The translations under genes were made by a program, and so were the position numbers. A model generated the notes under the pieces. That model had not been told where the DNA came from, did no database searches, and worked only from the letters and a program-made list of their open reading frames with translations. Of a stretch of 64,000 nucleotides of DNA, positions 31,268 to 41,400 are shown in pieces; the stretch's first letter is position 1, and each line of letters begins with the position of its first letter. This DNA comes from Chitinophagaceae bacterium (GTDB lineage: Bacteria; Bacteroidota; Bacteroidia; Chitinophagales; Chitinophagaceae), in NCBI GenBank assembly GCA_024707305.1, contig JANPZZ010000017.1, positions 62,001 to 126,000 on the forward strand, written 5' to 3'.

Positions 31268-33997
31268 TCATTTATACAACTGATTAAATAAAAGCCGGAA
31301 CGTTCCATGCGGTTGCGCGCGGAATGTGATTTCCGGCCCAAATGCATACAATTTTCCAGCGCCCACTTTCGCCCAAAAAGCAGTTACTCCATTTAGGAGG
31401 TATTCCTGCCCCCAGGCCCAGCCGCTGCGCATCGGTTTGCCTGTAGAAAACCATGCAATGGGTTTGATTTCATTCTTTGCAATCGCATCGGGCGACAACT
31501 CAAAAACAGGACTGTTATTGAAATAAACGTCAGCTTCCGATCTCATGCCCCATGCAGCTGCGTCGGTTGAATCAAAGCTGGCGCGTAAAACGCTTCCCGG
31601 TACATAGTATTTATCGTTGGGCAAACGCTGCTCTTTCCCATTCACCAGTTCTGTAAGTTTGTTGCGAACCGGCAGGTTTAAATGATAAGCAAGACCTGTG
31701 CTGCTGCCCATGGTAACGATGTTGCCGCCAGCATCAAGGAATTTTTTCAATTCGGGAATCGACTGCTCCGTGGTAATTCTTCCCAGTTGTGCATGATACT
31801 CTTCCGGAATTCTTGATTTTGCCACGTTGTCCATCATTGGATTTCCACCACGGCTGTTTTCAGATGGAATAGCACCGCCTACGAAAACAATCACATCATA
31901 TTTTGCACGAAGATTACCGGCATCAATTTCAGGCGCATAAATAATTTTTGCGTCGAAATGGTATTGTTCCATCATCCAGCGAATCCAACCCGAAGGCATA
32001 GATCCTCCGTATGTATCCCAGATTGCAATGCGTGCAGGAGAAACCTTTTGCAAACCAGCAGGACGTTTTGAAGCAGCAGTCACCTGCACGCCAAACGCTG
32101 CCGCCGTTTTGTCAAGGATCGTTTTTCCTTTTGCAGGCACAAAGAAATTGCCAACAGTTCCGTTGATACCGCTTGTTACGCGATATACTTCAACTCCCTG
32201 TTTCAGCAAATCGTTTACCGCTACAAAAGAAAAATTATTTCCTGCGTGAAGGATGTAACCCGCAGCTGCATTAGCTGGAATCTTTGCGGTTGCTTTTTGC
32301 AATTCGCCATAGGGAATTGCTTCAAAGGGACCTGTGAAGTCATCGATTACACGATCGAACTCAACTCCCATTTGATAAGCAAGCGTCCAACCTGCAGCAT
32401 CATAAGGCGCTACGGGAGGGCCGCCGGGATATTTGAAATCGTTGGGGTGATCCTGCGGTTCAAACATATCCAATACATGTGGACGGAATGCCTGTGCCGT
32501 TTTCACGATATAAGATCCAGCGGGATACGATTTGCCATTTACGTTAAAAGCTGCTGTTGCTTTATGTACTTTAATACCCGTATAAATAAGTGCGTTAATA
32601 AAACGGGTGGCAGTTGCAAAATCAGTTTGATCGGAAGGGATGATGAATCCGCGGGGATCGCGCCATTCCGGATTTTTCATGATTGTATCATAATGCTTCG
32701 TTAAAGGCATGTTGGGACGCGCATTACTGCGGGAATTCGTAGCCGACTGTTGATCACCTTCTGCCGCTTTGTTAATGGCTTCAATCTTTTTGGGAGAAAG
32801 ACTCCAGAAATCTTTGCTTCCACGTTCGATTGAATTTTTTCCCATTCGATAAATATTAAACAGCAGATCATCGCGATAACGACGCGCATATCCCAGTACC
32901 GCGTAGTTGAGGGAAATAGAATAATCAATCGACTGACGGAAATGCCAGTTTTGCGGCGTCACCGGATTAGGTGTATTTCCATCAGGCAATAAACGTGAGG
33001 TAACCAGTGGAACCATCGACGGAGTAGGATTGCCAATGATTTCTGTCAACAACCCAATCATGTTGTGGAAATAGGTTGTAGTACGGAGGCCTCCATTATA
33101 CCAGGTAGAAAATACAGAACCATTGCGTTGGGTATAACCTGGTTTGTTTTCCGAGTTCAGTCGGTTCACCATTGCAGCACCCAATGCATCCACGCCTGTC
33201 ATCACCAGCGGATCGAATACATAGTTAAATGGATCGCGGTAGGGTGCGCCTGCCACTACTGATCCCGCTGGGCCAGTCTGGTGGTGGTTGTACATGATCT
33301 GTGGTATCCACTCAACAAATAACTGGCGGCCCATGTTCTGCGTTTCTTTCATATTCATCATGAAGAAATCGCGGTTGTTATCGTGGCCGATATATTTTTG
33401 GTATAAACGTGGCAACTGGCTTGTGCTGCGTTTTGTTTTATCTTCATCGCGCATATACCAGTTTGATACGAGTTCCTGACCGTCGGGGTTGGCATGTGTT
33501 AAAAGGATGATTACATTGTCGAGGATCTGCATGGTTTCTGCATCTTTCCGAGAGCTCAGTTGCCATGCGAGCTCGATCAACTGGTGAATACCTACGGTTT
33601 CAGTGGCATGCAAACCGCCATCAATCCATACAACGGCTTTTCCTTCTGCTGCCAGTGCGCGTGCCTGTTCGTCAGTTAAGTCTTCGGCGCGTGCCAGCTT
33701 GCGGGAAATTTCCTGGTATTTCGAAAGATTCTTATGATTCTCGGGAGAGGTTACGATCATCATGTACTGGCTGCGTCCTTCTTCGGTTTTGCCGATTTCG
33801 GTGAGTTGAATCCTGTCGGAAGCAGCATCCAGTTTTTTGAAGTAAGCTTCCGTCTGGGTAAATGTTGCCAGCTGATAATCGTCGCCGATATTGAATCCGA
33901 AATGTTCTTTCGGTGTCGGAATGGTTTGTGCCTGCAGCATCAGCGAGCCAAGAAGCAGGGACGCCAGCAAAAAGCAGTTGATTTTTCGTTGCATCAT
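31268..33997 (-). CDS. Secreted M14-family zinc carboxypeptidase-like protein
   Basis: A 909-residue exported peptidase with a signal peptide (INCFLLASLLLGSLMLQAQ). The M14 zinc-binding motif is WIDGGLHATETVG with H130 and E133. The third ligand lies in the following domain (LLTHANPDGQELV, with later YNHHQTGP). The long C-terminal half is a domain typical of large Bacteroidota M14 proteins (IAIWDTYGGSMPSGW and VIVFVGGAIPSENS, which resembles a glutamine-amidotransferase-like fold). It acts outside the inner membrane. Substrate unknown. The gene is monocistronic. Confidence 0.85.
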   Translation of the reverse strand: MMQRKINCFLLASLLLGSLMLQAQTIPTPKEHFGFNIGDDYQLATFTQTEAYFKKLDAASDRIQLTEIGKTEEGRSQYMMIVTSPENHKNLSKYQEISRKLARAEDLTDEQARALAAEGKAVVWIDGGLHATETVGIHQLIELAWQLSSRKDAETMQILDNVIILLTHANPDGQELVSNWYMRDEDKTKRSTSQLPRLYQKYIGHDNNRDFFMMNMKETQNMGRQLFVEWIPQIMYNHHQTGPAGSVVAGAPYRDPFNYVFDPLVMTGVDALGAAMVNRLNSENKPGYTQRNGSVFSTWYNGGLRTTTYFHNMIGLLTEIIGNPTPSMVPLVTSRLLPDGNTPNPVTPQNWHFRQSIDYSISLNYAVLGYARRYRDDLLFNIYRMGKNSIERGSKDFWSLSPKKIEAINKAAEGDQQSATNSRSNARPNMPLTKHYDTIMKNPEWRDPRGFIIPSDQTDFATATRFINALIYTGIKVHKATAAFNVNGKSYPAGSYIVKTAQAFRPHVLDMFEPQDHPNDFKYPGGPPVAPYDAAGWTLAYQMGVEFDRVIDDFTGPFEAIPYGELQKATAKIPANAAAGYILHAGNNFSFVAVNDLLKQGVEVYRVTSGINGTVGNFFVPAKGKTILDKTAAAFGVQVTAASKRPAGLQKVSPARIAIWDTYGGSMPSGWIRWMMEQYHFDAKIIYAPEIDAGNLRAKYDVIVFVGGAIPSENSRGGNPMMDNVAKSRIPEEYHAQLGRITTEQSIPELKKFLDAGGNIVTMGSSTGLAYHLNLPVRNKLTELVNGKEQRLPNDKYYVPGSVLRASFDSTDAAAWGMRSEADVYFNNSPVFELSPDAIAKNEIKPIAWFSTGKPMRSGWAWGQEYLLNGVTAFWAKVGAGKLYAFGPEITFRAQPHGTFRLLFNQLYK

Positions 33998-34293
33998 TGA
34001 GTTTGGTTTTGGGAATTCATGCGAGTGAAGTGTGAAAATAAGAAAATGCAGAAGAAAACGTGTACATGGCGGGAGACGGCAAACGGGAAACGGGAAACGG
34101 CAAACGGCAAAAGAAAATGAGAAAATGAGAAAATGAGAAAATGAGAAAATGTGGAAATACCTACGTGTATGGTTAAATTTTATCGTACAATCTGTTTAAT
34201 CTGAGCTTTAATCTGTGCAAATCTGTGTGAAATTTTCGTGAAACTTTCGTGAAACTTTCGAGTAGAAGGTACAAAGAGGCGCTCCACTCACAT
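33998..34293. repeat. Intergenic region with two short tandem repeats
   Basis: Four copies of the heptamer AAACGG(G/C) at 34081-34108 are followed by four copies of the octamer GAAAATGA at 34113-34144, plus a partial fifth. Further downstream a GTGAAACTTTCG motif repeats (about 34240-34262). Nothing here looks coding. Such simple repeats expand and contract readily. Confidence 0.6.
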
Positions 34294-35392
34294 TTATCTA
34301 TCTAAAAAAACCGTTTTCCCGGTGGATGCAGATTTCTTCGCTGCCTCGAGAATTTGTACAACAATGAAATTATTATCAGCAGAAGAAAGATCAAACGGAG
34401 CAGGTTTGATATTGCCACGGATAACATCTTTAAAATAAACAAACGGATCGCTGTAGCTGGTATCATTGGGAGCGGCGCGAAGCGTGTCGCTGCTGCGCCG
34501 ATCGTTTTCCATCAACAGCATTTTATCATTATCCAGGCAAAATACATAACCCTTATTGCCATATACTTCCATGTCTTTTTCTTCCAAAAGGCCAGTTCCA
34601 GGAAGCCTGGATAATGACCTGTGTTTTTGGATAAGTGAGAATGATCGTCGCATCATCATCTACTTTTGAATAGATATCAGGTTTCACCTGCTGCGTGATG
34701 GCTGTTACGCTGATGGGCGTTTCACCCTTCATCAACCATGTTGCGATGTTTGCACCATAACATCCGAAATCGGTGAGCGCGCCACCTCCATTCAAAACAG
34801 GATCGGTGAGCCATTCGAGAAATTCGTCACTGCATCCAATTTCTTTGGGACCACTGTGGCCGGTATGAAATACCAGCTTGCGCAGGTCGCCGATTTTTTT
34901 GTCTTCATGAATAAATTGATACGCATCGCGATTGCTGCTGTACCAGGTGGTTTCATAATTGGTGAGCAGATGAATCTTATGCTTCTCAGCGAGCGCCATC
35001 ATTTTTTGCGCATGTTCAAGACTCACCGCCATCGGTTTTTCCACCATCACATGGATGCCACGTGGTGCACAATACTCAACCGTTTTCAGATGATCAAATA
35101 TATTGTTGAAAGCAACAACAGCCTCAGGCTTTGATTTTTCAATCATCTCCTCGAGACTGTTGTAGACAATGTCCATATTATATCCGTAACGCTTGCAATA
35201 CTTTTCCGCCAGCTTACGGTTGGGCTCTGCTATTCCCACAATCTCAATATCACCCTTTTTTTCGCGCCCCATGATCCAGTGTGCATGATCGTGTACCAGA
35301 CCAACCACCGCAAGGCGGAGGGGTTTATCATTGCGGGCAAATAAAGTAAAAGTTAAAAGGAGTACATTAATCAGTAGCAACAGGCGTTTCAT
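34294..35392 (-). CDS. Gfo/Idh/MocA-family oxidoreductase with signal peptide (frameshifted in this sequence)
   Basis: The N-terminal frame starts with a signal peptide (MKRLLLLINVLLLTFTLFA), then a Rossmann domain (LRLAVVGLVHDHAHWIMG) and the family's substrate-site motif MVEKPMAVSLEHA. The C-terminal frame (34294-34659) continues the alpha/beta domain (DMEVYGNKGYVFCLDND). The break is at an A5 run near 34578-34582; one A fewer gives WNWPFGRKDMEVYG. Restored length is about 365 residues. These enzymes oxidise or reduce sugars with a tightly bound NAD(P). Exported members are common in Bacteroidota and often act on glycosides. No neighbour hints at the substrate. Confidence 0.8.
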
Positions 35393-35421
35393 GTTCGGCT
35401 TTTGCCGAATTTACGGAAAAT

Positions 35422-35444
35422 CGATGATCGATGGTCGATCATCG
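35422..35444 (-). terminator. Hairpin after the T9SS-sorted protein gene
   Basis: CGATGATCGA (35422-35431) and TCGATCATCG (35435-35444) form a perfect 10-bp stem with a TGG loop. It lies just past the stop of the minus-strand gene 35448-36407 and before the start of the oxidoreductase. The minus strand then reads ATTTTCC, only a weak T run, so termination is probable but not certain. Confidence 0.45.
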
Positions 35445-35447
35445 TAG

Positions 35448-36407
35448 TTAGTTAATGATGATGCGTTGCGATGGCATGTTGTCTGCTTTTAGGAAATAGA
35501 TGCCGGGTTTGATGCCACTGATTTGATGCGGCTGGTTATTGTTTACCTGAATTTGCCTGATCAGTTTACCATCGGCGGCAAAGAGCGTCAAATTTGTTTT
35601 TCCTTCATTACCTGTTACCAACACCTGGAAGTTCCCATTGTTTGGAATCGGCCAAATCTTTATTAGCTGTTCTGATGCGGATATACCTTTTACCAATCGC
35701 GTTTCGGAATAACTAAATTTTCCATCGATATCAACCTGTTTTAACCGATAGTACGTGATTTCATTTGACGTATTGTTATCATTATAGTTATATTTCAACG
35801 AGAAATTACTATTCCCATCTGGAGATGCACTTTTTACAAAAGCCAGGCTGTCAAACTTTGACTGATGTTGAAATTTCCTTTCTATGGTAAAACCTTTGTT
35901 ATTCATCTCCTGTTTCGTTTCCCATTTCAATTCCACAAGTTGTTGGTTCTTTCGCGTAGCGATAAAGCTTAGACCTGTAACTGGTAAAGCTGTTTCGTTT
36001 GGCGAGTAGGGTTGTAATATACCCTGTGTCAGCATTCGGTTGTTGCCGGTTCGCGGGGCCGTCATGAATTCGCCAAGGGTAAATTCAAGAATGAAATTGC
36101 CTGCCTGTAAGGTCGTTCCTCCATTATCAATTCCCGATGTGCCCATTTGCAAAGTCGCTGGCGGCGGCGGAGGCGGGGGCACCGCATTTTCCGCTGCGGG
36201 TTGTATAAATCCCTGCGTGATCATGTTGCCAGCTGCTGTGGGATGCAGGGTAGTGGTAAACAGTTCTCCCAGACTGGCTTCCAGGTAGATATTGTTTACA
36301 ACACTACTGTTTCCACCGCTGTTCATTGTTTTTGGAGTCAGCATTTGTGCAGATGCGTTCATCCACCCCAACAAACCCAGCAGCAATAGCTGGTATTTTT
36401 GTTTCAT
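35448..36407 (-). CDS. Secreted protein with type IX secretion C-terminal sorting domain
   Basis: 319 residues. A signal peptide (QLLLLGLLGWMNASAQ) is followed by two copies of a short repeat unit: LEASLGELFTTTL with MITQGFIQP, then LEFTLGEFMTAP with MLTQGILQP. A proline run (seven Pro) joins the copies. A fibronectin-like segment follows, and the last 75 residues are a T9SS type A sorting domain (IWPIPNNGNFQVLV, then GIYFLKADNMPSQRIIIN). The protein should cross the outer membrane by the Por/T9SS route and may be anchored at the surface. Its partner upstream (36428-37318) is also secreted. Function unknown. Confidence 0.8.
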   Translation of the reverse strand: MKQKYQLLLLGLLGWMNASAQMLTPKTMNSGGNSSVVNNIYLEASLGELFTTTLHPTAAGNMITQGFIQPAAENAVPPPPPPPATLQMGTSGIDNGGTTLQAGNFILEFTLGEFMTAPRTGNNRMLTQGILQPYSPNETALPVTGLSFIATRKNQQLVELKWETKQEMNNKGFTIERKFQHQSKFDSLAFVKSASPDGNSNFSLKYNYNDNNTSNEITYYRLKQVDIDGKFSYSETRLVKGISASEQLIKIWPIPNNGNFQVLVTGNEGKTNLTLFAADGKLIRQIQVNNNQPHQISGIKPGIYFLKADNMPSQRIIIN

Positions 36408-36427
36408 GTTGATGATTTGAGTGGATG

Positions 36428-37318
36428 TTAACGGATTTCATACGCATAAAAATGACTGCTATGCAATGCGCCCACGGTTACTTCTGCTGTCGCATTAACG
36501 GGAACCACATCAATTTTGATCTGGTCATTTATATAAATATCCAGGAGCGCACTTACAGAAATCGTCGTTTCCTTTTCTAAATGCATGGTAGTAGATGCAC
36601 GCACGATATTGTTTACTTTAATCTGAATCTGCATTGCTTCATTCGCAGCAGGCGTACCCGGATGCGTTACCCGAACCTGTGCGTGGATGTTGAACTTGCT
36701 ATTCACACCGGTTGTCAACACGTTTGTTGATGTGTTGAACCCATATGGTGATGACATTCCGGGAAGCTCTACGTTCTCGAAACTCACCGTTGTACCTGTA
36801 CTGTTAACAGGTATCAACTGGCCAGTGGCTGAACTGGCCTGGAAATAACGGGTGTATCGCAGAAATTTGTCGGCTGTTTTTGCATATTGAGCAATCCAGG
36901 CAAAAGGTACCGACACAATTTGTTGCATTCCCATATCGGTATAAGTCCCACTATTGTTCACATCCAATTCTATTTGCAGGAAAATAGAAAATTCATGATT
37001 TGTCCAGGCTGAATTTGTCATACTACCTGTGACATTGGAAAAAGTATTGCCATCTAACTGGAAACTAAAAAGTCCCACCGGATTTGTTGTAACAGAATGA
37101 ACCGCTGAATAGAATTTCTGTTGGGTGCCTGTTTCCGTTTCAGCAATCAGACTCGCACGTACTTTGATAGGCTGGCTGGCGATAGGCTGCCCTTGTGCGT
37201 TTCTGGCTACACCCTGATAGTTAACTTTATAAGGTACTTCGGAAAAATTTATTGTCTGCGCATTTGTGGCAGATAAAATACAGCAAAGCATGCAACATGT
37301 AAAAATCAATTCTTTCAT
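36428..37318 (-). CDS. Secreted hypothetical protein with a possible jelly-roll C-terminus
   Basis: 296 residues with a signal peptide (ELIFTCCMLCCILSATNAQ). The YKVNYQGVARNAQGQPI start is the one commonly seen in Bacteroidota surface proteins with collagen-like or tail-fibre-like architecture. Residues 30-140 are beta-rich; residues 160-296 (beginning about TRYFQASSATGQLIPV and ending SSHFYAYEIR) resemble a C1q/TNF-like jelly roll. That fold assignment is an impression only. It ends 20 bp before the T9SS-sorted gene on the same strand, so the two probably form an operon. Confidence 0.65.
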   Translation of the reverse strand: MKELIFTCCMLCCILSATNAQTINFSEVPYKVNYQGVARNAQGQPIASQPIKVRASLIAETETGTQQKFYSAVHSVTTNPVGLFSFQLDGNTFSNVTGSMTNSAWTNHEFSIFLQIELDVNNSGTYTDMGMQQIVSVPFAWIAQYAKTADKFLRYTRYFQASSATGQLIPVNSTGTTVSFENVELPGMSSPYGFNTSTNVLTTGVNSKFNIHAQVRVTHPGTPAANEAMQIQIKVNNIVRASTTMHLEKETTISVSALLDIYINDQIKIDVVPVNATAEVTVGALHSSHFYAYEIR

Positions 37319-37507
37319 GTAGATAGGTTAAGTTTGGTTAATGTTTTTTGATTGAGATGTAAAAGTGCAAATGCTGACTGCGAGATAAAAAGTTATTCAT
37401 CTGAAGCGTCTGTTTTTCCGATGCAGGCGTGGCTGAAATTGCGCGAGTTGTGTTGAACCATCCACGAATAAGCTGAAATCGGTGTGGAAAACGAAAAAGA
37501 AAAAACT

Positions 37508-37538
37508 TTTGGATCTTATTTAAATCTCCCTACATTTG
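37508..37538 (+). promoter_or_regulatory. Bacteroidota-type promoter of the GntR regulator gene
   Basis: TTG (37509-37511, within TTTTG) is followed by exactly 19 nt and TACATTTG (37531-37538), a perfect match to TTG-N19-TAnnTTTG. Transcription would start near 37545. That rules out the open upstream reading frame from 37484 and the ATG at 37541 as likely starts, and favours ATG 37565 or 37574. Confidence 0.7.
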
Positions 37539-37573
37539 GTATGTACGAACATATAGACAAGCAAATGAAGAGC

Positions 37574-38302
37574 ATGGATTTTGTCATTGATCACAATAGT
37601 TCGCTGCCACTGCATGTGCAGGTGGAAGAGATGCTTCGCAAGCTGATCGACCAGCCTGAGTACCAGAATGGCAAACTTCTTCCTAATGAAATTCATATGG
37701 CCAAACGGCTGGGGATCTCCCGCAGCACCGTAAGGCAGGCTACCAACAAACTGGTTTACGAACGACTCCTTATCCGCAAGAAAGGGGTGGGAACAAAAGT
37801 TGCTAAAAACAATATTAGTACCTACCTGAACAAATGGACCAGCTTTACACATGAGATGGATGAAAAAGGCATGGCCTTTAAAAATTACAGCATCAAAGTG
37901 AGCATGGTTGTGCCCGATAAGGAAATTCAACAGTTGTTTAATATAGGAGAAGGTGTGAAAGTGCTGAAGATGGAGCGTTTGAAAGGACCGGATTCGGGTC
38001 CCGTGGTGCACTTTATTTCTTATTTCCACCCGCGTACTGGGCTTACTGCTGATGATGATTTCTCAAAACCTTTGTACGAAACGCTGGAGAAGAAGCACCA
38101 TATCGTGGCTTCGTTGTCGCGTGAGGGAATCAGCGCCATCCTCGCTGATGCAAAAATCAGCAAGCAACTGAACGTAAAACCGGGCGATCCCATCCTCTTC
38201 CGTAAGCGGGTGGTATGCGACCCAGGCGACCGGCCATTCGAGTATAACCTCGGTTATTACCGCGCCGACCGCTTCACTTATACTATAGATATCGCCAGGT
38301 AA
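37574..38302 (+). CDS. GntR-family transcriptional regulator (HutC/UTRA type)
   Basis: 242 residues from the start used here (MDFVIDHNSSLPLHVQVEEM); ATG 37565 is equally possible. The N-terminal winged helix has the GntR pattern (GKLLPNEIHMAKRLGISRST, then VRQATNKLV). The C-terminal half is a UTRA ligand-binding domain (ILADAKISKQLNVKPGDPIL, then FEYNLGYYRADRFTYTIDI). Such repressors release DNA when they bind a sugar or sugar phosphate. The gene precedes a co-directional utilisation locus, and a GntR-like palindrome (ATGTATATACAT, 38347-38358) sits in front of the susC-like gene. It probably controls that locus. Confidence 0.88.
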   Translation: MDFVIDHNSSLPLHVQVEEMLRKLIDQPEYQNGKLLPNEIHMAKRLGISRSTVRQATNKLVYERLLIRKKGVGTKVAKNNISTYLNKWTSFTHEMDEKGMAFKNYSIKVSMVVPDKEIQQLFNIGEGVKVLKMERLKGPDSGPVVHFISYFHPRTGLTADDDFSKPLYETLEKKHHIVASLSREGISAILADAKISKQLNVKPGDPILFRKRVVCDPGDRPFEYNLGYYRADRFTYTIDIAR

Positions 38303-38346
38303 AAGAATGATGTCGCGTAAAACGGCAGAAATTTTTGTCTGGTAAT

Positions 38347-38358
38347 ATGTATATACAT
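38347..38358 (+). promoter_or_regulatory. Putative GntR operator upstream of the susC-like gene
   Basis: ATGTATATACAT is a perfect 12-bp palindrome. Its core GTATATAC fits the GT-N-TA-N-AC pattern bound by many GntR-family proteins. It lies 47 bp before the susC-like ATG and 45 bp after the GntR gene. The regulator-operator link is inference. Confidence 0.5.
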
Positions 38359-38404
38359 TCGAACATAAGATTATAAAGATTTATTAACGATTAATGTTTG
38401 CTAA

Positions 38405-41400
38405 ATGAGAAAGACTGCACTTATCTCCAGGCTTAGCCTTCTCGGCTTTGCCATGCTGGTCTTGTTTTCTGGTGCCCTCGCGCAGGAAACGGGACGTACC
38501 ATCACTGGTACGGTTTTAAATGCCTCCGGGCTTCCGCTCGCAGGTGCCACAGTTTCTTTTAAGGATGATGCAAATGCTGTTACTACCAACGCCGAAGGAA
38601 AGTTTTCACTTCCGCAGGTGTCGGGAAAAACAACACTTGTAATTTCATACGTTGGCTACATCACCCGCGAAGTAGCCGTTGGCTCAGGTACACTCGAAAT
38701 TCGCCTGAGTGAAAACCCTTCCGAACTTTCAAATGTCGTAGTCATTGGTTATGGTACAGCGCGCAAAAGCGACCTGACCGGATCAGTGGTTTCAGTACGT
38801 GCGGAAGAACTAAAAGCGGTGCCCGCAACCAGCCTCGACCAGCAACTACAGGGTCGTGCTGCCGGTGTGCAGGTTACACAGATTTCAGGTAAACCCGGCG
38901 CTGAAACTTCTATCCGTATCCGCGGTACAAGTTCTATCAATGCCGGTAACGAACCGCTTTATGTAATTGATGGAATGCTGATCAACAGCGATGGTGCCGA
39001 CCTGAGTGTGGGCGGTACACGCGGTCCCCGCATCAGCCCCATGTCTTCTATTAATCCCAGCGATGTGGAATCCATCGAGATTCTGAAAGATGCATCCGCT
39101 ACAGCCATGTACGGTGCGCGTGGTGCAAACGGTGTGGTACTGATCACAACCAAAAGAGGTCGCTCCGGAAAAGGAACGCTGACACTGGAAACTTACCAGG
39201 GCTGGCAAACTGTTACCAACAAACTGAAAGTATTGAATGCTGCTCAATATGCTGATTTCGTAAACGAAGCACGCATGAATGCTGGTCAGATTCCGGTGTA
39301 CGTAAATCCCCCAAACCTTGGAAAAGGTACCGACTGGCAGGATGAGTTGTTCCGCACTGCACCCATGGCAAACTATCAAATGTCATTTACAGGCGGCAAT
39401 GACCGTACGAAATACAATATCTCTGGTTCTTTCTTCGATCAAAAAGGGATCATCGAAAGCTCCAACTTTAAACGTTATTCTTTCCGCACCAACCTGGAGC
39501 AGAAAGTAAACGATAAAATGACTGTTGGTACTGCAATCACCTACTCTCGTATTTCGAGTACAGGTGTATTGACAAATGGTGGACAGATTGTACCCGGTGT
39601 TGTTACTTCAGCTCTGTTGTTCAATCCTGTTCTTCCTGTATATGATTCTACCGTTGAAGGTGGTTACACGTTTGAAAACGATCGTGGTAAAATCCTCGGT
39701 AACCCCATTGCCGAAGCAAAAGAATATACGTCGTATACTGTGTTATCACGTTTCCTCGGCAATGTATATGCTCAGTATGCGTTCAACAAAAACTTCAGCT
39801 TCAAAACCACTTTCGGTCTGGATGCATATGTTAACAGCGAAAACAGCTACGGTCCTAATTTCCTGAAAAGAACGGAAGCCAGTAATGGTGAAGCATCACT
39901 GGGTAAATCAATTGGAAGTACCTGGTTGAATGAAAACACGCTTAACTACAACAATTACTTTGGCAATCGTCATAGCGTGAATGCGGTGGTAGGTTATACC
40001 ATGCAGCAGTTCAAAAACGAACAGATGTTTGTGTATGCGTTCGACTTCCCTGATAACAGAACCGGGTATCACAATATCGGTACAGCGCTCAATCCACAGA
40101 AGCCTGCTAACAGCGAATCTGAATGGAGTATGATCTCTTACCTGGGTCGTGTTAACTATACACTCGATGACAAGTACCTCTTTACATTAACAGGTCGTGT
40201 GGATGGATCTTCAAAATTTGCAGAAGGAAACAAATACGGTTTCTTCCCCTCTGGTGCTTTTGCCTGGAGAATGTCGAAGGAACGTTTTATGGAAAACATC
40301 AATTCCATCAACGATCTGAAACTGCGTGCGAGCTATGGTGTAATTGGTAACCAGGCAATTCCTCCTTACCAGTCACTGGCCCTGGTTGGTCCTTTTGGTG
40401 AAGGTGTATTCAATGCCGGCAATAGTTATGAAGTGTTTACCGGCCGTGAACCATTGTCGTACGTAAACCGCAACCTGAAATGGGAAACCACGCACCAACT
40501 GGATGTAGGTGTTGACCTTTCAATGTTTGCAAATCGTATCACATTCACAGCCGACTATTACAAGAAACGCACCAACGATCTCTTGTTGTCGAGCCCGATT
40601 CCGTTGACAACTGGTTTCGCATACACATTGTTGAATATTGGTAACATTGACAACTGGGGTATTGATCTCGATCTGCGTACTGTAAACCTGAAAGGGAGTC
40701 TGCAGTGGACATCAGCATTCAACTTCTCAATGAACCGCAACAAAATTGTGAACCTGAATAGTGAAACCGATGTGATTTTGCAAAATGCGATCCTGCTGCG
40801 TGAAGGTGTTTCTATCGGCACATTCTATGGATATGAATTCGATGGCATCTTCCAGTCTGACCAGGAAGCTGCTACCAGTCCTGTGTTAGTAGGGCAGGAG
40901 CCCGGTGGCCCTAACCCTGCATCACGTGCACGTGCTGGTGACCGTCGTTATGTGGATCAAAACAAAGACGGAAAGATTGATGCAAATGACAGAACGATCT
41001 TAGGTTCTGCACAACCGAAGTTTACATGGGGTTTTGGCAATACACTTTCTTATAAGAGCATGGAATTGTCATTCTTCTTCCAGGGTTCACAGGGAAATAA
41101 GATGGCAAACTTCAACAACCTCGACCTGCTTAATTTCAACGGACAGCAGAACATGCTTGCTGAAGCGGGTCTGAATCGTTGGACGCCTGACAATCCAAGT
41201 AATAAATATCCCCGTGCATTATCTGCGGGTAGCCTGGATGTAGGTGTGGTATCATCTGCTATTGTAGAAGACGCATCTTATATCCGTTTGCGCAATGTAA
41301 CATTTGCTTACAACCTTCCAACCCGTTTGGCATCAAAAGCGGGAATGAGCAACCTGAGAGTGTATGTAAGCGGTTCTAACCTGCTCACATTTACCAAATA

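Noticed and set aside
37484-37573. 30-codon N-terminal extension of the GntR regulator
   Set aside because: A perfect promoter lies inside it (37508-37538), so the real start must be downstream.
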